The position numbers were made by a program, and so were the translations under genes. The notes under the pieces are model-generated. The model was not told the origin of the DNA. It was given only the letters and a program-made list of their open reading frames with translations, and made no database searches. A stretch of 64,000 nucleotides of DNA from Thioalkalivibrio sp. ALJT (GTDB lineage Bacteria; Pseudomonadota; Gammaproteobacteria; Ectothiorhodospirales; Ectothiorhodospiraceae), in contig NZ_KB907123.1 in NCBI RefSeq assembly GCF_000381825.1, positions 21,311 through 85,310 of the forward strand, written 5' to 3'. Position 1 is the stretch's first letter. Every line of letters starts with the position of its first letter. Shown here piece by piece: positions 44,819 through 53,439 of this stretch.

Positions 44819-45549
44819 CAGGATCGGATTTCGAGCAGCGCTGGCGGCGCCGGTTTGTTGAGCGCGGGGCGCAGTGGGACGACGATGCCGGTATCGCAGG
44901 CTGGACCCCTACCGGCCTGAGCAGCCGTGTCCGCCAGTTTCGTCACTGGTGGCAGCAGGCCCGTCTGCCGCCGGGGCGCTGGCTGGATATTGGCTGTGGC
45001 GCCGGGACGTATACGCGGATGTTGCATGCCGAGGGCCACCAGGTCACGGGCCTGGATTACTCTGCTCCGTCCGTGCAGAAGGCCCGGGATCGAAGCCCCG
45101 AGGGGATCGAATGGCTGGCGGCAGACATTCACCAGTTGCCATATCCGGAGGCCTGTGCTGACGGCATCCTCTGCTTCGGCGTCATGCAGGCCCTTGCGGG
45201 CCCCGAGGGGGCGCTGGCCGAAATGGCCCGGGTTCTGCATCCCGGCGGTGAACTCTGGGTGGATGCACTGAATGCCCATTGTTTGCCGACCCGGGTTCAG
45301 GAGGCCCGGCGGCGCCGTGCAGGCCGTGCACCGCATCTGCGCTACGACACTCGGGAGGGGCTGATGGCGGCGGCCCGGCAGGTGGGTCTGGAGCCGGTTG
45401 CCTGCCACTGGATGCCGCTGGTGCCGGGGCGCGTGGCCCGGCTGCAGCCGCTGTTCGAGAGTGCCCCGGTGCGCGGGTTGCTGCGTGCGCTTCCCCCGCT
45501 CGGTTCAGCCCTGAGTCATTCCTTCATTTTGCGTCTGCGCCGCAGGTGA
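44815..45549 (+). CDS. class I SAM-dependent methyltransferase
   Basis: 244-aa Rossmann-fold methyltransferase. Motif I is WLDIGCGAGTYTRML (about residues 57-71), the acidic residue after beta-2 is in VTGLDYS, motif II is LAADIHQLPY and then FGVMQALAGPEGALAEMARVLHPGGELW. The product may methylate a sugar or lipid. The start is the ATG overlapping the small upstream frame. Its stop lies 76 bp from the converging decarboxylase gene. Confidence 0.9.
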   Translation: MTGSDFEQRWRRRFVERGAQWDDDAGIAGWTPTGLSSRVRQFRHWWQQARLPPGRWLDIGCGAGTYTRMLHAEGHQVTGLDYSAPSVQKARDRSPEGIEWLAADIHQLPYPEACADGILCFGVMQALAGPEGALAEMARVLHPGGELWVDALNAHCLPTRVQEARRRRAGRAPHLRYDTREGLMAAARQVGLEPVACHWMPLVPGRVARLQPLFESAPVRGLLRALPPLGSALSHSFILRLRRR

Positions 45550-45625
45550 GACCCGGATCACGGGTGCTGGCGAGAGCGTCGCCAGGCCTGTCGCGTCTCG
45601 GGGGCGTGTCGTAGCCGATGTTTCG

Positions 45626-46864
45626 TCAAAGTACGATTTCGGCCGGCAGGGGGTGGTCGAGGAAGGCGGCAGGGCTGGCCGTGAGGCCGTATGCGCCGGA
45701 CTGGAAGATGGCGATCAGGTCGCCCGGTTCGGCATGTGGCATGCGGACGCGCATGGCCAGGCGGTCCAGCGGCGTGCAGAGCGGCCCGACGATGTTGACG
45801 GTCTCGGTTTCCGGGTTGTTCAGTCGCGTTGCAAGGGCCACCGGGTAGTTGCGTCGCACCACCTGGCCCAGGTTGCCGGAGGCCGCGAGGTGATGATGCA
45901 TCCCGCCGTCGGTGACCAGGAAGGTCTCGCCACAGGAGACCTTGCGATCGACTACGCGCGTGATATACACGCCGGATTCGCCGACCAGGTAACGCCCCAG
46001 CTCCAGCACCAGCCGGGTCTCCGGCCAGCGCTCCTGCAGTTGCGACTGCAGTCGTTCCAGACCCTCGGTCACGGGGGTGATTTCCAGCGGCCGATCCCCC
46101 GGAAAATAGGGGATGCCGAAGCCACCGCCGAGATTGACGAATTCGGGGATGATGCCGGCCGGGCACAGTTCCAGAATCAGGGCCAGGGAACGCGCTTGCG
46201 CCTCCACGATCGCGTCGGCGTGGAGATTCTGTGAACCCGCATAGACCTGAAATCCGGCGACGAAGACGGGCAGGTGTCGGGCCTCCTCCAGGATCTCCGG
46301 CACGGCCTCGGCATCGATCCCGAACGGTGATGCCCCGCCCCCCATGTGCATGCCCGAGGCCTTCAGCCGAAAGTCGGGGTTGATGCGTATGCTGACGGGC
46401 GCGCGGTGTCCGTGCTCGCGCGCCTGATCGGCGATGCGGTGCAACTGGCCGAAGGATTCGACCCCGATGACACACCCGGCGTGGATGGCGGCTTGCAGGT
46501 CGTGGTCGGTCTTGCCGGGACCGGCCATGGAGATGTTCCCGGGTGCGATGCCGGCCTGCCGCGCGCGCAGGAGTTCGCCGGCCGAGGCGACATCCATGCC
46601 GTCCAGCCAGGGCGCCAGTCGATGCAGCAGTTGCGAGTGCGGGTTGGCCTTGACCGCATAATGCAGCCGAACCCCGTGGGGGAGCCGGCTGCGCAGGGCC
46701 TGGATGCGCTCGCCGGCATCCTCCGCGTCGTATACGTACAGGGGGGTGCCGTGCTGGGCGGCGAGTGCGTGCACGGGCTGGCCGGCGATTCTCAGCTCGC
46801 CGTGTTCGCCGTGCTCCAGCCCGGGGGGCCAGTAGTGGGTGCCGGATTCAGGTTCGCGTGCCAT
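45626..46864 (-). CDS. exosortase A-associated PLP-dependent decarboxylase
   Basis: 412-aa fold-type III decarboxylase (ornithine/diaminopimelate decarboxylase family; TIGR03099-like). The PLP lysine is in LHYAVKANPHS; the glycine-rich phosphate loop is NLGGGFGIPYF; the second-subunit cysteine is in VSCGETFLVTDGGMHHH; and the final PLP-binding Tyr is in SGAYGLTAS. The start MAREPESG overlaps the end of the acyl-CoA ligase gene by 17 bp, so the two are translated together. It probably decarboxylates an amino acid, perhaps carrier-bound, for decoration of the exosortase-linked polymer. Confidence 0.92.
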   Translation of the reverse strand: MAREPESGTHYWPPGLEHGEHGELRIAGQPVHALAAQHGTPLYVYDAEDAGERIQALRSRLPHGVRLHYAVKANPHSQLLHRLAPWLDGMDVASAGELLRARQAGIAPGNISMAGPGKTDHDLQAAIHAGCVIGVESFGQLHRIADQAREHGHRAPVSIRINPDFRLKASGMHMGGGASPFGIDAEAVPEILEEARHLPVFVAGFQVYAGSQNLHADAIVEAQARSLALILELCPAGIIPEFVNLGGGFGIPYFPGDRPLEITPVTEGLERLQSQLQERWPETRLVLELGRYLVGESGVYITRVVDRKVSCGETFLVTDGGMHHHLAASGNLGQVVRRNYPVALATRLNNPETETVNIVGPLCTPLDRLAMRVRMPHAEPGDLIAIFQSGAYGLTASPAAFLDHPLPAEIVL

Positions 46865-48629
46865 GGGGTTCCGCTGCTGGTTGGAGGGTGCCGTCCTCCA
46901 GCTCGCGCCGCAGACGGTTGCGGTCGATCTTGCCGTGTGGCGTGTGCGGGAGTCCATCCGGAAGCGTGATCCAGATGCGAGGCTGCATGTATCCGGGCAG
47001 CGTTTTCCGGCACCAGCGTTGCAGGCGTTCCGGGGTGCTGGCGGGGCTCGCGGGCTGATAGATGACCGCGATCGCCTGGCCCAGTGTGGTGTCCGCTACC
47101 CCGAAAGCTGCAGCCGTTATGACCTCTGCGGATTCCAGGAGTACCGTTTCCACTTCGGTAGGGCTGACGCGGTAGCCCGAAGTCTTGATCATGTCGTCCC
47201 CGCGTCCGGCAAAATACAGCAGCCCTTGTTCGTCCTGAACCACACGATCACCGGACCACACGGCCAGCTCCGGTAGCGGGTGTTCCGGAGGGGTCAGAGG
47301 CCAGGGGCGAAAACGTGCGGCTGTCGCCGCAGGGTCATTCCAGTAGCCCAGCGCGACGAAGGCGCCCCGGTGGACCAGTTCTCCCTCTTCCCCGGGCGCG
47401 CAGGGCGTGCCATCTGCGCGTACCACGGCCAGTTCGGCGTTGGGGACCGCGCGTCCGATCGAACTCGGGTACTGGTCGACGAGTTCCGGTGGCAGATAAG
47501 TCGACCGGAATGCCTCTGTCAGCCCGTACATCAGGAACAGCCGGGTCTCGGGGGCGCGTTCGCGCAGACTGCGCACCGTGGCCTCGGGAAGTCGCCCGCC
47601 GGTGTTGGTCATGCGTCGTAGCGTGCTGAGCAGGGCCTCGGGCCAGGTCTCGCGTGCGAGCGCCTGCCACAGTGTCGGGACCCCCGCCAGCGTGGTGGTG
47701 CCAAACTGGGCGGCCTCTTCCAGCAATCCAGCCGGGGAGAGGTATTCCGTGAGCCGGCAGCAGGCCCCTGTATGCAGGCTCGACAGCACCTGGTTGAGTC
47801 CATAGTCGAAGCTGAATGGCAGGGCTGCCATGATCCGGTCGTCGGTGTCCAGGCGCAGGTACCCGGCCACGCTTTCAGCACCCGCCAGGAGATTGCGGTG
47901 GGACAGCAGGACCCCCTTCGGGGCCCCGGTGCTGCCCGATGTGTAAAGGATGGCGACAGGGTCGTGTTCGGTCACGGTCGCGGACACGTCTAACTTTGCC
48001 GTCGGTGACCGATGCCAGTCGCCAGCCTGTCGGATTGGGGGCGGATCTGCCGCGCGTGTGGGGGCGTGACCCCTTTTTCCGCTCTCGCTCGTCAGATGGT
48101 CCCCGCTATGGAGCTCGAGAGACCGGGAAAATGGCGTTACGCTCGCGCCTCGATCGTGATGATCGTCCAGACCCGACCGGTCCCTGGCGCTGGATGATCC
48201 GGGATTCGCGTGGTTGTCGTGATCGACTACCAGTACCTGCTCGAGGGTGTCCGGCCAATCGGCTACTTGCAGTGTGTCCAGCCGGGCGCTCGACGTCACC
48301 AGCACGCGCGCTGCTGAATGGCTCAGGATGTGCGCCACCTGGCGTTGCCGCAGGGCCGGGTTCACTGGTATGAAGATCCCGCCAGCCCGTGCGGTGGCGA
48401 GTATGGCGACCACCGCCTCGGGGCGTTTTTCCAGAAAAATGGCGACCCGGTCGCCGCGCTGCAGTCCCAGTTCCATGAGTCGCGAGGCTGCGCGCTGGGT
48501 CTCGTTTTCCAGTGCCGCGAAGGACAGACAGCCCCGGGCGCTCTCCAGTGCCGCTGCATTGGGGCGCGCGAGGGCCTGTCGGGTCAGGCACTGGTCAATC
48601 CGGATGTCGGGCCCCTGGGGAGTTGTCAT
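46848..48629 (-). CDS. exosortase A-associated AMP-forming acyl-CoA ligase, with ~75-aa insert
   Basis: 593-aa ANL-superfamily enzyme (TIGR03098-like). Motifs: YTSGSTGAPKGV (P-loop), MYGLTEAFRSTYLP, the hinge region SGDRVVQDEQGLLYFAGRGDD and the catalytic lysine in PHGKIDRNRLR. Relatives are about 515-530 aa; the excess is a hydrophilic Asp/Ser/His-rich insert at about residues 139-218 (roughly 47975-48215), just before the P-loop. It probably activates an acyl or amino acid for the ACP at 22169-22426. It is the first gene of the pair with the decarboxylase. Confidence 0.92.
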   Translation of the reverse strand: MTTPQGPDIRIDQCLTRQALARPNAAALESARGCLSFAALENETQRAASRLMELGLQRGDRVAIFLEKRPEAVVAILATARAGGIFIPVNPALRQRQVAHILSHSAARVLVTSSARLDTLQVADWPDTLEQVLVVDHDNHANPGSSSARDRSGLDDHHDRGASVTPFSRSLELHSGDHLTSESGKRGHAPTRAADPPPIRQAGDWHRSPTAKLDVSATVTEHDPVAILYTSGSTGAPKGVLLSHRNLLAGAESVAGYLRLDTDDRIMAALPFSFDYGLNQVLSSLHTGACCRLTEYLSPAGLLEEAAQFGTTTLAGVPTLWQALARETWPEALLSTLRRMTNTGGRLPEATVRSLRERAPETRLFLMYGLTEAFRSTYLPPELVDQYPSSIGRAVPNAELAVVRADGTPCAPGEEGELVHRGAFVALGYWNDPAATAARFRPWPLTPPEHPLPELAVWSGDRVVQDEQGLLYFAGRGDDMIKTSGYRVSPTEVETVLLESAEVITAAAFGVADTTLGQAIAVIYQPASPASTPERLQRWCRKTLPGYMQPRIWITLPDGLPHTPHGKIDRNRLRRELEDGTLQPAAEPHGTRT

Positions 48630-48896
48630 GTTTCTTTACGCTTTTTGTCGCGGCGGCCTGTCGTGCCATGGGTGGTTGCAAAAAACACCCGCCCAAACAG
48701 AATGTTGCTGGCGTGATCGGTGGTGGTCTCGATTTTGCATGATCATTCGTCAAACAAGAAGTACGCAACCATGATAGGCATCGGGCCGATGATCGCGCTA
48801 CGATGTGGCTCTGGTTCTCGGAACAATGGCATGCGAGATCGGACGCGAACAAGGCGTGACTAACACGCCCTCGCAACGCGTCTCGGAGGAAAACGG

Positions 48897-49595
48897 ATGA
48901 GCAGCGAACAACAGGACCCCCGACCCGACACTTCCAAGGAGTCGCTGGATGCACGCGGGCGCAACCGTCGCCGATTGGGTAAGGCGGCACTGGGCACGGC
49001 CCCGGTGCTGATGACGCTGCATGCCGCGCCACTGAAAGCAGCCGGTGCCAACTGCATGCCTTCCGGCTGGGTCTCCGGCAATACGTCGCGTCACGACCAG
49101 CCCGAGGACTGCGGTGGCGAGCCTTCGGGTTACTGGGGTGCTGCTGACAGCGAGGGGAATCCGGATTTCAACAGTCCGGCATTCGTGCATCACTCGGGCT
49201 GGCGCGATGTGGTCGAACAAGGCGGCGAATTCGTGTCGGAACACGGTTTTCCGGATATCACGAATGTCTATCTGCAACCCGCGGAGTCGGGTGGTAACGG
49301 GGGCTCGGTGGACGAAGTTCCACTCACGCTGTTTCGGGCTGTGTCGGACCCCGGCAGTATCCGGGCGCTCACGGGCGTGCCACATGAGCGGGATATCATC
49401 CGCCTCGGTGTGGCGGCTTTGCTGAACGCACGTCATACCTCGGGTTACCCCCTTACTGAAATGCAGGTCCGCAGGATCGTGACCGCGACACTGAACCAGG
49501 GATTCCTTGTTGCCAACAGTGGCGATCGTCTGGAACCGGAGCAGGTGAAGGCCTTCCTCGAGAATACGATGGGCACCCCGACCTGGGGGCCCTGA
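48897..49595 (+). CDS. HPr-rel-A locus exported protein with Tat-like leader
   Basis: 232 aa, no domain recognised. GGAGG lies about 8 bp before the ATG. After a charged N-terminus comes NRRRLGKAALGTAPVLMTLH ending near PLKAAG, which looks like a twin-arginine signal (residues about 23-50). The mature part is Gly/Asp-rich with a few Cys (NCMPSG, EDCGGE) and ends in GTPTWGP. It is the first gene of a run with PqqD-like, HprK-related and nucleotidyltransferase genes, so it is a candidate substrate of that system. This role is inferred from position. Confidence 0.75.
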   Translation: MSSEQQDPRPDTSKESLDARGRNRRRLGKAALGTAPVLMTLHAAPLKAAGANCMPSGWVSGNTSRHDQPEDCGGEPSGYWGAADSEGNPDFNSPAFVHHSGWRDVVEQGGEFVSEHGFPDITNVYLQPAESGGNGGSVDEVPLTLFRAVSDPGSIRALTGVPHERDIIRLGVAALLNARHTSGYPLTEMQVRRIVTATLNQGFLVANSGDRLEPEQVKAFLENTMGTPTWGP

Positions 49596-49620
49596 TCGGC
49601 CGGGTTCGGTCTTCCTGCTG

Positions 49621-49929
49621 TTGGCGGTTGGACCCGAGGCCGTGTCTGACAATGCCCTGCAGATTGTCCAGGGCGTCCACTTGCGCCAGTGCGGTGAGCA
49701 GTGGGCTGCATTTCATGTCGGCACTGGCGATACGCATCTTCTCGATGCGGTGGCGGGTGAGATCCTCCACTGCTTGCGGGAACGGGGTCCGTTACGGCGC
49801 TCCGATTTGTCCGACTGTCTTGAATGGGATGATGCCGGTGGTGGCCCCCTTGCCGAGTGGGTCGCCGCGCTGTTAAACCATCGGCTGATTCGGGAACATG
49901 TGGAGTGTCTCCGGGGGAACGCGGATTGA
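49621..49929 (+). CDS. HPr-rel-A system PqqD-like peptide chaperone
   Basis: About 102 aa (TTG start at 49621, or GTG at 49642; neither has a strong ribosome site). The fold follows PqqD: FHVGTGDTHLLDAVAGEILHCL, then a winged-helix-like LRRSDLSDCLEWDD...WVAALLNHRLIRE. PqqD-like proteins bind leader peptides of modified peptides; this subgroup occurs with HprK-related kinases (TIGR04353 as I recall). The last residues (RGNAD) and the TGA are read from the terminal repeat of the element at 49915. Confidence 0.82.
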   Translation: MAVGPEAVSDNALQIVQGVHLRQCGEQWAAFHVGTGDTHLLDAVAGEILHCLRERGPLRRSDLSDCLEWDDAGGGPLAEWVAALLNHRLIREHVECLRGNAD

Positions 49930-50247
49930 TGTACACCCTCGCGCCTGCGGCGCTTTAGCGTTCGAGGGAGGCAGTGGTGACTGCCGTGCACCCATTTTGT
50001 ACAAGCCAGGATGCCGCAACGTCGTCACCACCCTTGTTCTTGATCACACCGGGTGGCCGAGCCACCGCATCAATCTCCTGTGGAGTTGGCGCGCCGGGTT
50101 CCCCGATCCGGCAGGGTGGTTCGAATGCAGCAAACGTCTGGATAGAAAAACGGGGGCGGGTGACATCGCTACCGGTTGTGCGCGCTGCGCCTGGTCTCCG
50201 CAAGTCCGGGATGCCAACGCGAGTGGGTACATTCATCGGGCTTTCCC
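49915..50247 (-). repeat. diverged interspersed inverted-repeat element (copy D)
   Basis: About 333 bp, starting GGGAACGCGGATTGATGTAC and ending in an inverted relative of it (GTACATTCATCGGGCTTTCC at 50228-50247). Blocks shared with the copy at 60282-60567 include GTTCCCCGATC and GATGCCAACGCGAG, in the same orientation. It lies between the PqqD-like and HprK-related genes. Much more diverged than copies B, C and E. No gene is apparent inside. Confidence 0.7.
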
Positions 50248-50277
50248 CGGGAGCCTGTCCGATTTGGGCGATCGTCG

Positions 50278-50305
50278 CGAGCGTGTACATTGATCAGTGT
50301 TTCCC
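50278..50305 (-). repeat. solitary terminal repeat overlapping the HprK-related start
   Basis: GCGAGCGTGTACATTGATCA followed by GTGTTTCCC is the right terminal repeat of the D/F subtype, placed about 30 bp beyond copy D. It contains the proposed TTG start codon (50290) of the HprK-related kinase gene. Confidence 0.65.
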
Positions 50306-51225
50306 AAGAGACCGTCTCTGTGCGCTGTCTGGGGCCGGATGCGCTGCGTCACCGCCTCGTCGGTGACGGGCTGCTTCTGAAGACCGGCCCCTTTGTAACG
50401 CGAATCCGCAGCCGGATCCCCAGCGTGGCCGCCGGGCTGGCTTCGGTTTACCGTGATTACCCCGTGCACGAGCCGGGTGGTTTCCACGATTTTGACTGTG
50501 AGCTGCGTGCCCCGCGGACGCTGCGCCGATTTTATCACCCGCAGGTGTTGTTCCTGTCCGACCGGCGCAGTGTGTTCAAGCCGCTCGCCTTTCACCAGGC
50601 CTATCCGATGCTCGAGTGGGGCATGAACTGGTGCATTACCAGCCTGGTTCAGCATCGTCTTGTCCTGCATGCCGCGGCGCTGGAGCGGGAGGGTCGTGCG
50701 CTTTTGCTGCCGGCTCCTCCGGGGTCCGGCAAGAGCACTCTTTGCGCCGCTCTGTCCCACAATGGCTGGCGTTTGTTGACTGATGAATCCGTGTTGCTGG
50801 ACGTGGATGCAGGCACGGTATCCGGGCCCGCACGGCCGGTCAGCCTCAAAAACGCCTCGATTGAAGTGATTCGTGACTTCTGCCCGGAGGCACGCCTGAA
50901 CCCGCCGGTCCATGACACGCTGAAGGGGACCGTATCGCATATGTCTCCACCCCGGGGGGCGGTGGAGCGTGCCGGGGCGCCGGCAAGCCCCGCATGGGTG
51001 GTGTTTCCGCGGTATTGCAAGGGGGCGCAGGCGCGGTTTACCGAGCGCAGCCCGGGGGCCTGTCTGGTCGGCCTGATCGACAATACCTTCAATTACGCAG
51101 CGTTGGGGGCCCGGGCCTTCCATGGCCTGGGGGCGCTGAGCGATCGTGTGCGTGCCTTTGATTTTGTCTATGGCGATCTCGCCGAGGCGATGACCGTGTT
51201 CGATGAGCTGGCCCATGGACGGTAA
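50290..51225 (+). CDS. HprK-related kinase A
   Basis: About 311 aa, related to the C-terminal kinase domain of HPr kinase/phosphorylase (TIGR04352-like). Family blocks: LKTGPFVTRIRSRIPSV near the start, the P-loop LPAPPGSGKSTL (about residues 138-149), LTDESVLLDVD, then PVSLKNASIEVIR. The start is unsure: TTG 50290 lies in an inserted repeat end, GTG 50320 is the alternative, and the frame is open to 50176 through the repeat. The insertion may have replaced the native 5' end. It probably phosphorylates a protein or peptide of the HPr-rel-A system. Confidence 0.87.
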   Translation: MISVSQETVSVRCLGPDALRHRLVGDGLLLKTGPFVTRIRSRIPSVAAGLASVYRDYPVHEPGGFHDFDCELRAPRTLRRFYHPQVLFLSDRRSVFKPLAFHQAYPMLEWGMNWCITSLVQHRLVLHAAALEREGRALLLPAPPGSGKSTLCAALSHNGWRLLTDESVLLDVDAGTVSGPARPVSLKNASIEVIRDFCPEARLNPPVHDTLKGTVSHMSPPRGAVERAGAPASPAWVVFPRYCKGAQARFTERSPGACLVGLIDNTFNYAALGARAFHGLGALSDRVRAFDFVYGDLAEAMTVFDELAHGR

Positions 51226-52321
51226 CCCCGCGCTTTGCCTGGCGCTTGCGCGGCCGGAAAGCATGACCGAGCGGACCGGGGCGGAATGGTCCGCGATGCT
51301 TGCAGCGGCGCGTGAGACATCCCTGCTCGGCGCGCTCTGGCAACGAGCGCGGGAGGCCGGCTGCGACCAGGACCTGCCGGAACCGGTGGTGTTGCACTTG
51401 ACGGGGGCGGCATGGGTGGCCGAACGCCGTGCCGAGGCCCTGCGCTGGGAGCTGGAAGAGCTGAGCAGGGGCCTGTTGACGCGCATGGCGCCGCCGGTGC
51501 TGTTGAAGGGCGCGGCGTATTTGCTCGCCGATCTGCCCAATGCCCACGGGCGTCTGGCCAACGATATTGACCTGCTTTTTCCGGAGTCCGAGGTCGAGCG
51601 CGCCGAGTCGCTGCTGTTCTTCGAGGGATGGGTCGGTTCGCACCATGACGACTATGACCAGCGCTATTATCGCGAGTGGATGCACGAACTCCCGCCGCTG
51701 GCCCATCGCCAGCGCGGGACGACCCTGGATCTGCACCACAATATCCTGCCTCGTACGTTCCAGGTAAAGCCGGATGCCGACCGGCTGCACGAACGCAGCG
51801 TGGCCGTGCCGGGTCCGTGGCGCTTCCGTATGCTGGCACCGGCGCACATGGTATTGCATGCGATGGTGCACCTGTTCTCCGAGACCGACTGGGAGCGTGG
51901 CCTGCGCGACGTATACGACATCCACGTCCTGACGAACCATTTTGCGGCGCGCGACGGCAATGCTTTCTGGGAGGAGCTGGTCGTGGAGGCTGAGGCCCTG
52001 AAGGTGACCTGGCTGGTGCAACGGGCGCTCTGGCTGTGTCATCGTCACCTGGGTACCGACATCCCGCGCGAGGCAACGGTGCGTCTCGCCGCTGCGTCGG
52101 GTGCGCGGCGAATCAGTCCGGCCGCGCGCTGGATGTTTCGCCACGGCAGCCAGGCGCGGGCCGCTTCATGTACCCCCCTGCAGGATGCCACCGCCCGCGG
52201 GTTGCTGTTCCTGCGCGGGCACTGGCTCAAGATGCCGCCGGGTCTTCTGGTGCGGCACTTGTTCTACAAGGCCTTTCTCGCCCCGAAGGACGATGAGGAG
52301 AACGCGCGCCACCAGGCGTAG
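51203..52321 (+). CDS. nucleotidyltransferase-fold protein of the HPr-rel-A locus (PF14907 type)
   Basis: 372 aa (the ATG at 51215, MDGNPAL, is an alternative start). The nucleotidyltransferase signature is LLKGAAYLLAD followed by the metal-binding NDIDLLFPES near residues 118-127; a helical region with HDDYDQRYYREWMHELPPL and LDLHHNILP follows. It overlaps the HprK-related gene by about 23 bp. These enzymes usually accompany HprK-related kinases and PqqD-like proteins; the nucleotide and acceptor are unknown. A repeat end begins at its stop codon. Confidence 0.87.
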   Translation: MSWPMDGNPALCLALARPESMTERTGAEWSAMLAAARETSLLGALWQRAREAGCDQDLPEPVVLHLTGAAWVAERRAEALRWELEELSRGLLTRMAPPVLLKGAAYLLADLPNAHGRLANDIDLLFPESEVERAESLLFFEGWVGSHHDDYDQRYYREWMHELPPLAHRQRGTTLDLHHNILPRTFQVKPDADRLHERSVAVPGPWRFRMLAPAHMVLHAMVHLFSETDWERGLRDVYDIHVLTNHFAARDGNAFWEELVVEAEALKVTWLVQRALWLCHRHLGTDIPREATVRLAAASGARRISPAARWMFRHGSQARAASCTPLQDATARGLLFLRGHWLKMPPGLLVRHLFYKAFLAPKDDEENARHQA

Positions 52322-52349
52322 GGAAACCCTGATTCATTCACCCGCTCGC
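52321..52349 (+). repeat. solitary terminal repeat after the nucleotidyltransferase gene
   Basis: GGGAAACCCTGATTCATTCA followed by CCCGCTCGC resembles the D/F-type terminal repeat. No matching inner sequence follows. It starts with the final base of the TAG stop codon, the same gene-end position seen for the other copies. Confidence 0.6.
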
Positions 52350-52359
52350 ATCTCCCGGT

Positions 52360-52394
52360 GTTGCGCCCGCCCGTGACGGGACGGGCGCGGGCGG
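52360..52394. terminator. GC-rich hairpin between convergent genes
   Basis: GCGCCCGCCCGT – GACGGG – ACGGGCGCGGGC forms a strong, slightly bulged hairpin (52364-52393) between the nucleotidyltransferase and protease genes. There is no T-run, so termination is only likely, possibly in both directions. Confidence 0.45.
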
Positions 52395-53195
52395 TCAGTT
52401 GCCGTTCGCGTGGTATTCATCCAGCAGGGGGCGGATGCGGTCGGACGGTATTGCGTAGCTGATGCCACTGGGCTGGCTGACCGCGGCCTCGCGTCCGCCC
52501 TGCACGAACACCTGGTTGACCACGCCGACGACCGCGCCCGAGTCCTTGCGATAGACCGGGCTGCCGCTGTTGCCGGGATAGGCGGTGGCGTCCAGCTGGA
52601 ACACCATGGGCGGGTTGTTTCGCAAGGCGCGGATACGGCGCTCGTCGAGTTCGGACGAGCTGCGCGCGGGGATGACCATCGGCGTCCGGGCGGCGACGCT
52701 CGCCCGATGCGTGGCGGGATAAAGCCCGAGAATCATGCCGATGGGATAGCCGGTAAATGCGAGTTCCTCGCCGATTCGTACCGCGTCGGATGAGCCCAGA
52801 CGCAGGGCAGGGAGCGACGGGGCGGAAATCCGCAGCAAGGCCAGGTCGTGATCGACCGACTGCGCCACTACCTCGGCATGATGGATCTCGGTATCGCGGC
52901 CGTGTCCGCTGATGACCACCAGGCGTTCGCGCCGCTCGGTGTCGAGCGACTCCGGGATGACGTGGAAATTGGTGACCACCAGGCGCCCGTCGCCGACCAC
53001 GAAGCCCGTCCCCATATAGTCGGCCCGCGGGCTGCGTGTTGGCTTGAATGTGGCAATTCCGACAACCGATTGCTGCACGCGTTCGGCCGTGTCCGGCAGG
53101 GTGTCGGCCTGAGCCGTTCCGAGGCCCATGACGAGCAAGGCCCCGAGGGCCATGGCGCCGAGTATCGAGATCATCCTGTCGCGACGTGCATGCAT
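52395..53195 (-). CDS. secreted trypsin-like serine protease (S1C, no PDZ)
   Basis: 266 aa from the ATG at 53195 (GGAG 9 bp upstream). Signal peptide MISILGAMALGALLVMGLG with cleavage after AQA. The catalytic triad fits His78 (VVTNFHVI), Asp117 (VDHDLALL) and Ser210 (YPGNSGSP), as in DegP/HtrA-type proteases, but no PDZ domain follows. It is periplasmic. Unusual features are a long insert with MVIPARSSSELDERR and a short C-terminus. It may process exported proteins of the locus, though nothing ties it directly to exosortase. Confidence 0.9.
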   Translation of the reverse strand: MHARRDRMISILGAMALGALLVMGLGTAQADTLPDTAERVQQSVVGIATFKPTRSPRADYMGTGFVVGDGRLVVTNFHVIPESLDTERRERLVVISGHGRDTEIHHAEVVAQSVDHDLALLRISAPSLPALRLGSSDAVRIGEELAFTGYPIGMILGLYPATHRASVAARTPMVIPARSSSELDERRIRALRNNPPMVFQLDATAYPGNSGSPVYRKDSGAVVGVVNQVFVQGGREAAVSQPSGISYAIPSDRIRPLLDEYHANGN

Positions 53196-53277
53196 GGTTC
53201 TACGCTCCGGAGGTTTGTTTCGGGTCAAGACTGGAGTCTAGCAGCCTGCAGGAGCTGGGGCGGATCGACTGCGCGTG

Positions 53278-53307
53278 CGAGAGAGCGGTCCCTTTGCCGC
53301 TCTCTCG
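53278..53307. terminator. perfect 11-bp hairpin downstream of purU
   Basis: CGAGAGAGCGG / CCGCTCTCTCG with an 8-nt loop (53278-53307). It is located between the stop of purU and the start of the protease gene, both minus strand. No T-run follows on either side, so it may act as a rho-assisted terminator or a stabilising hairpin. Confidence 0.5.
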
Positions 53308-53439
53308 GGTTGCATCGTCCCTGCGCCTCGTTCTCCCAATACGCACGCGAGATCCCCCAACCCCGACAAGTCGCTGGTCCGGAAGGAATACAGAGAGGGT
53401 GCGCGGCGTGAAGCGGTAAAGTCCGGTGCGCCGGCAGCG

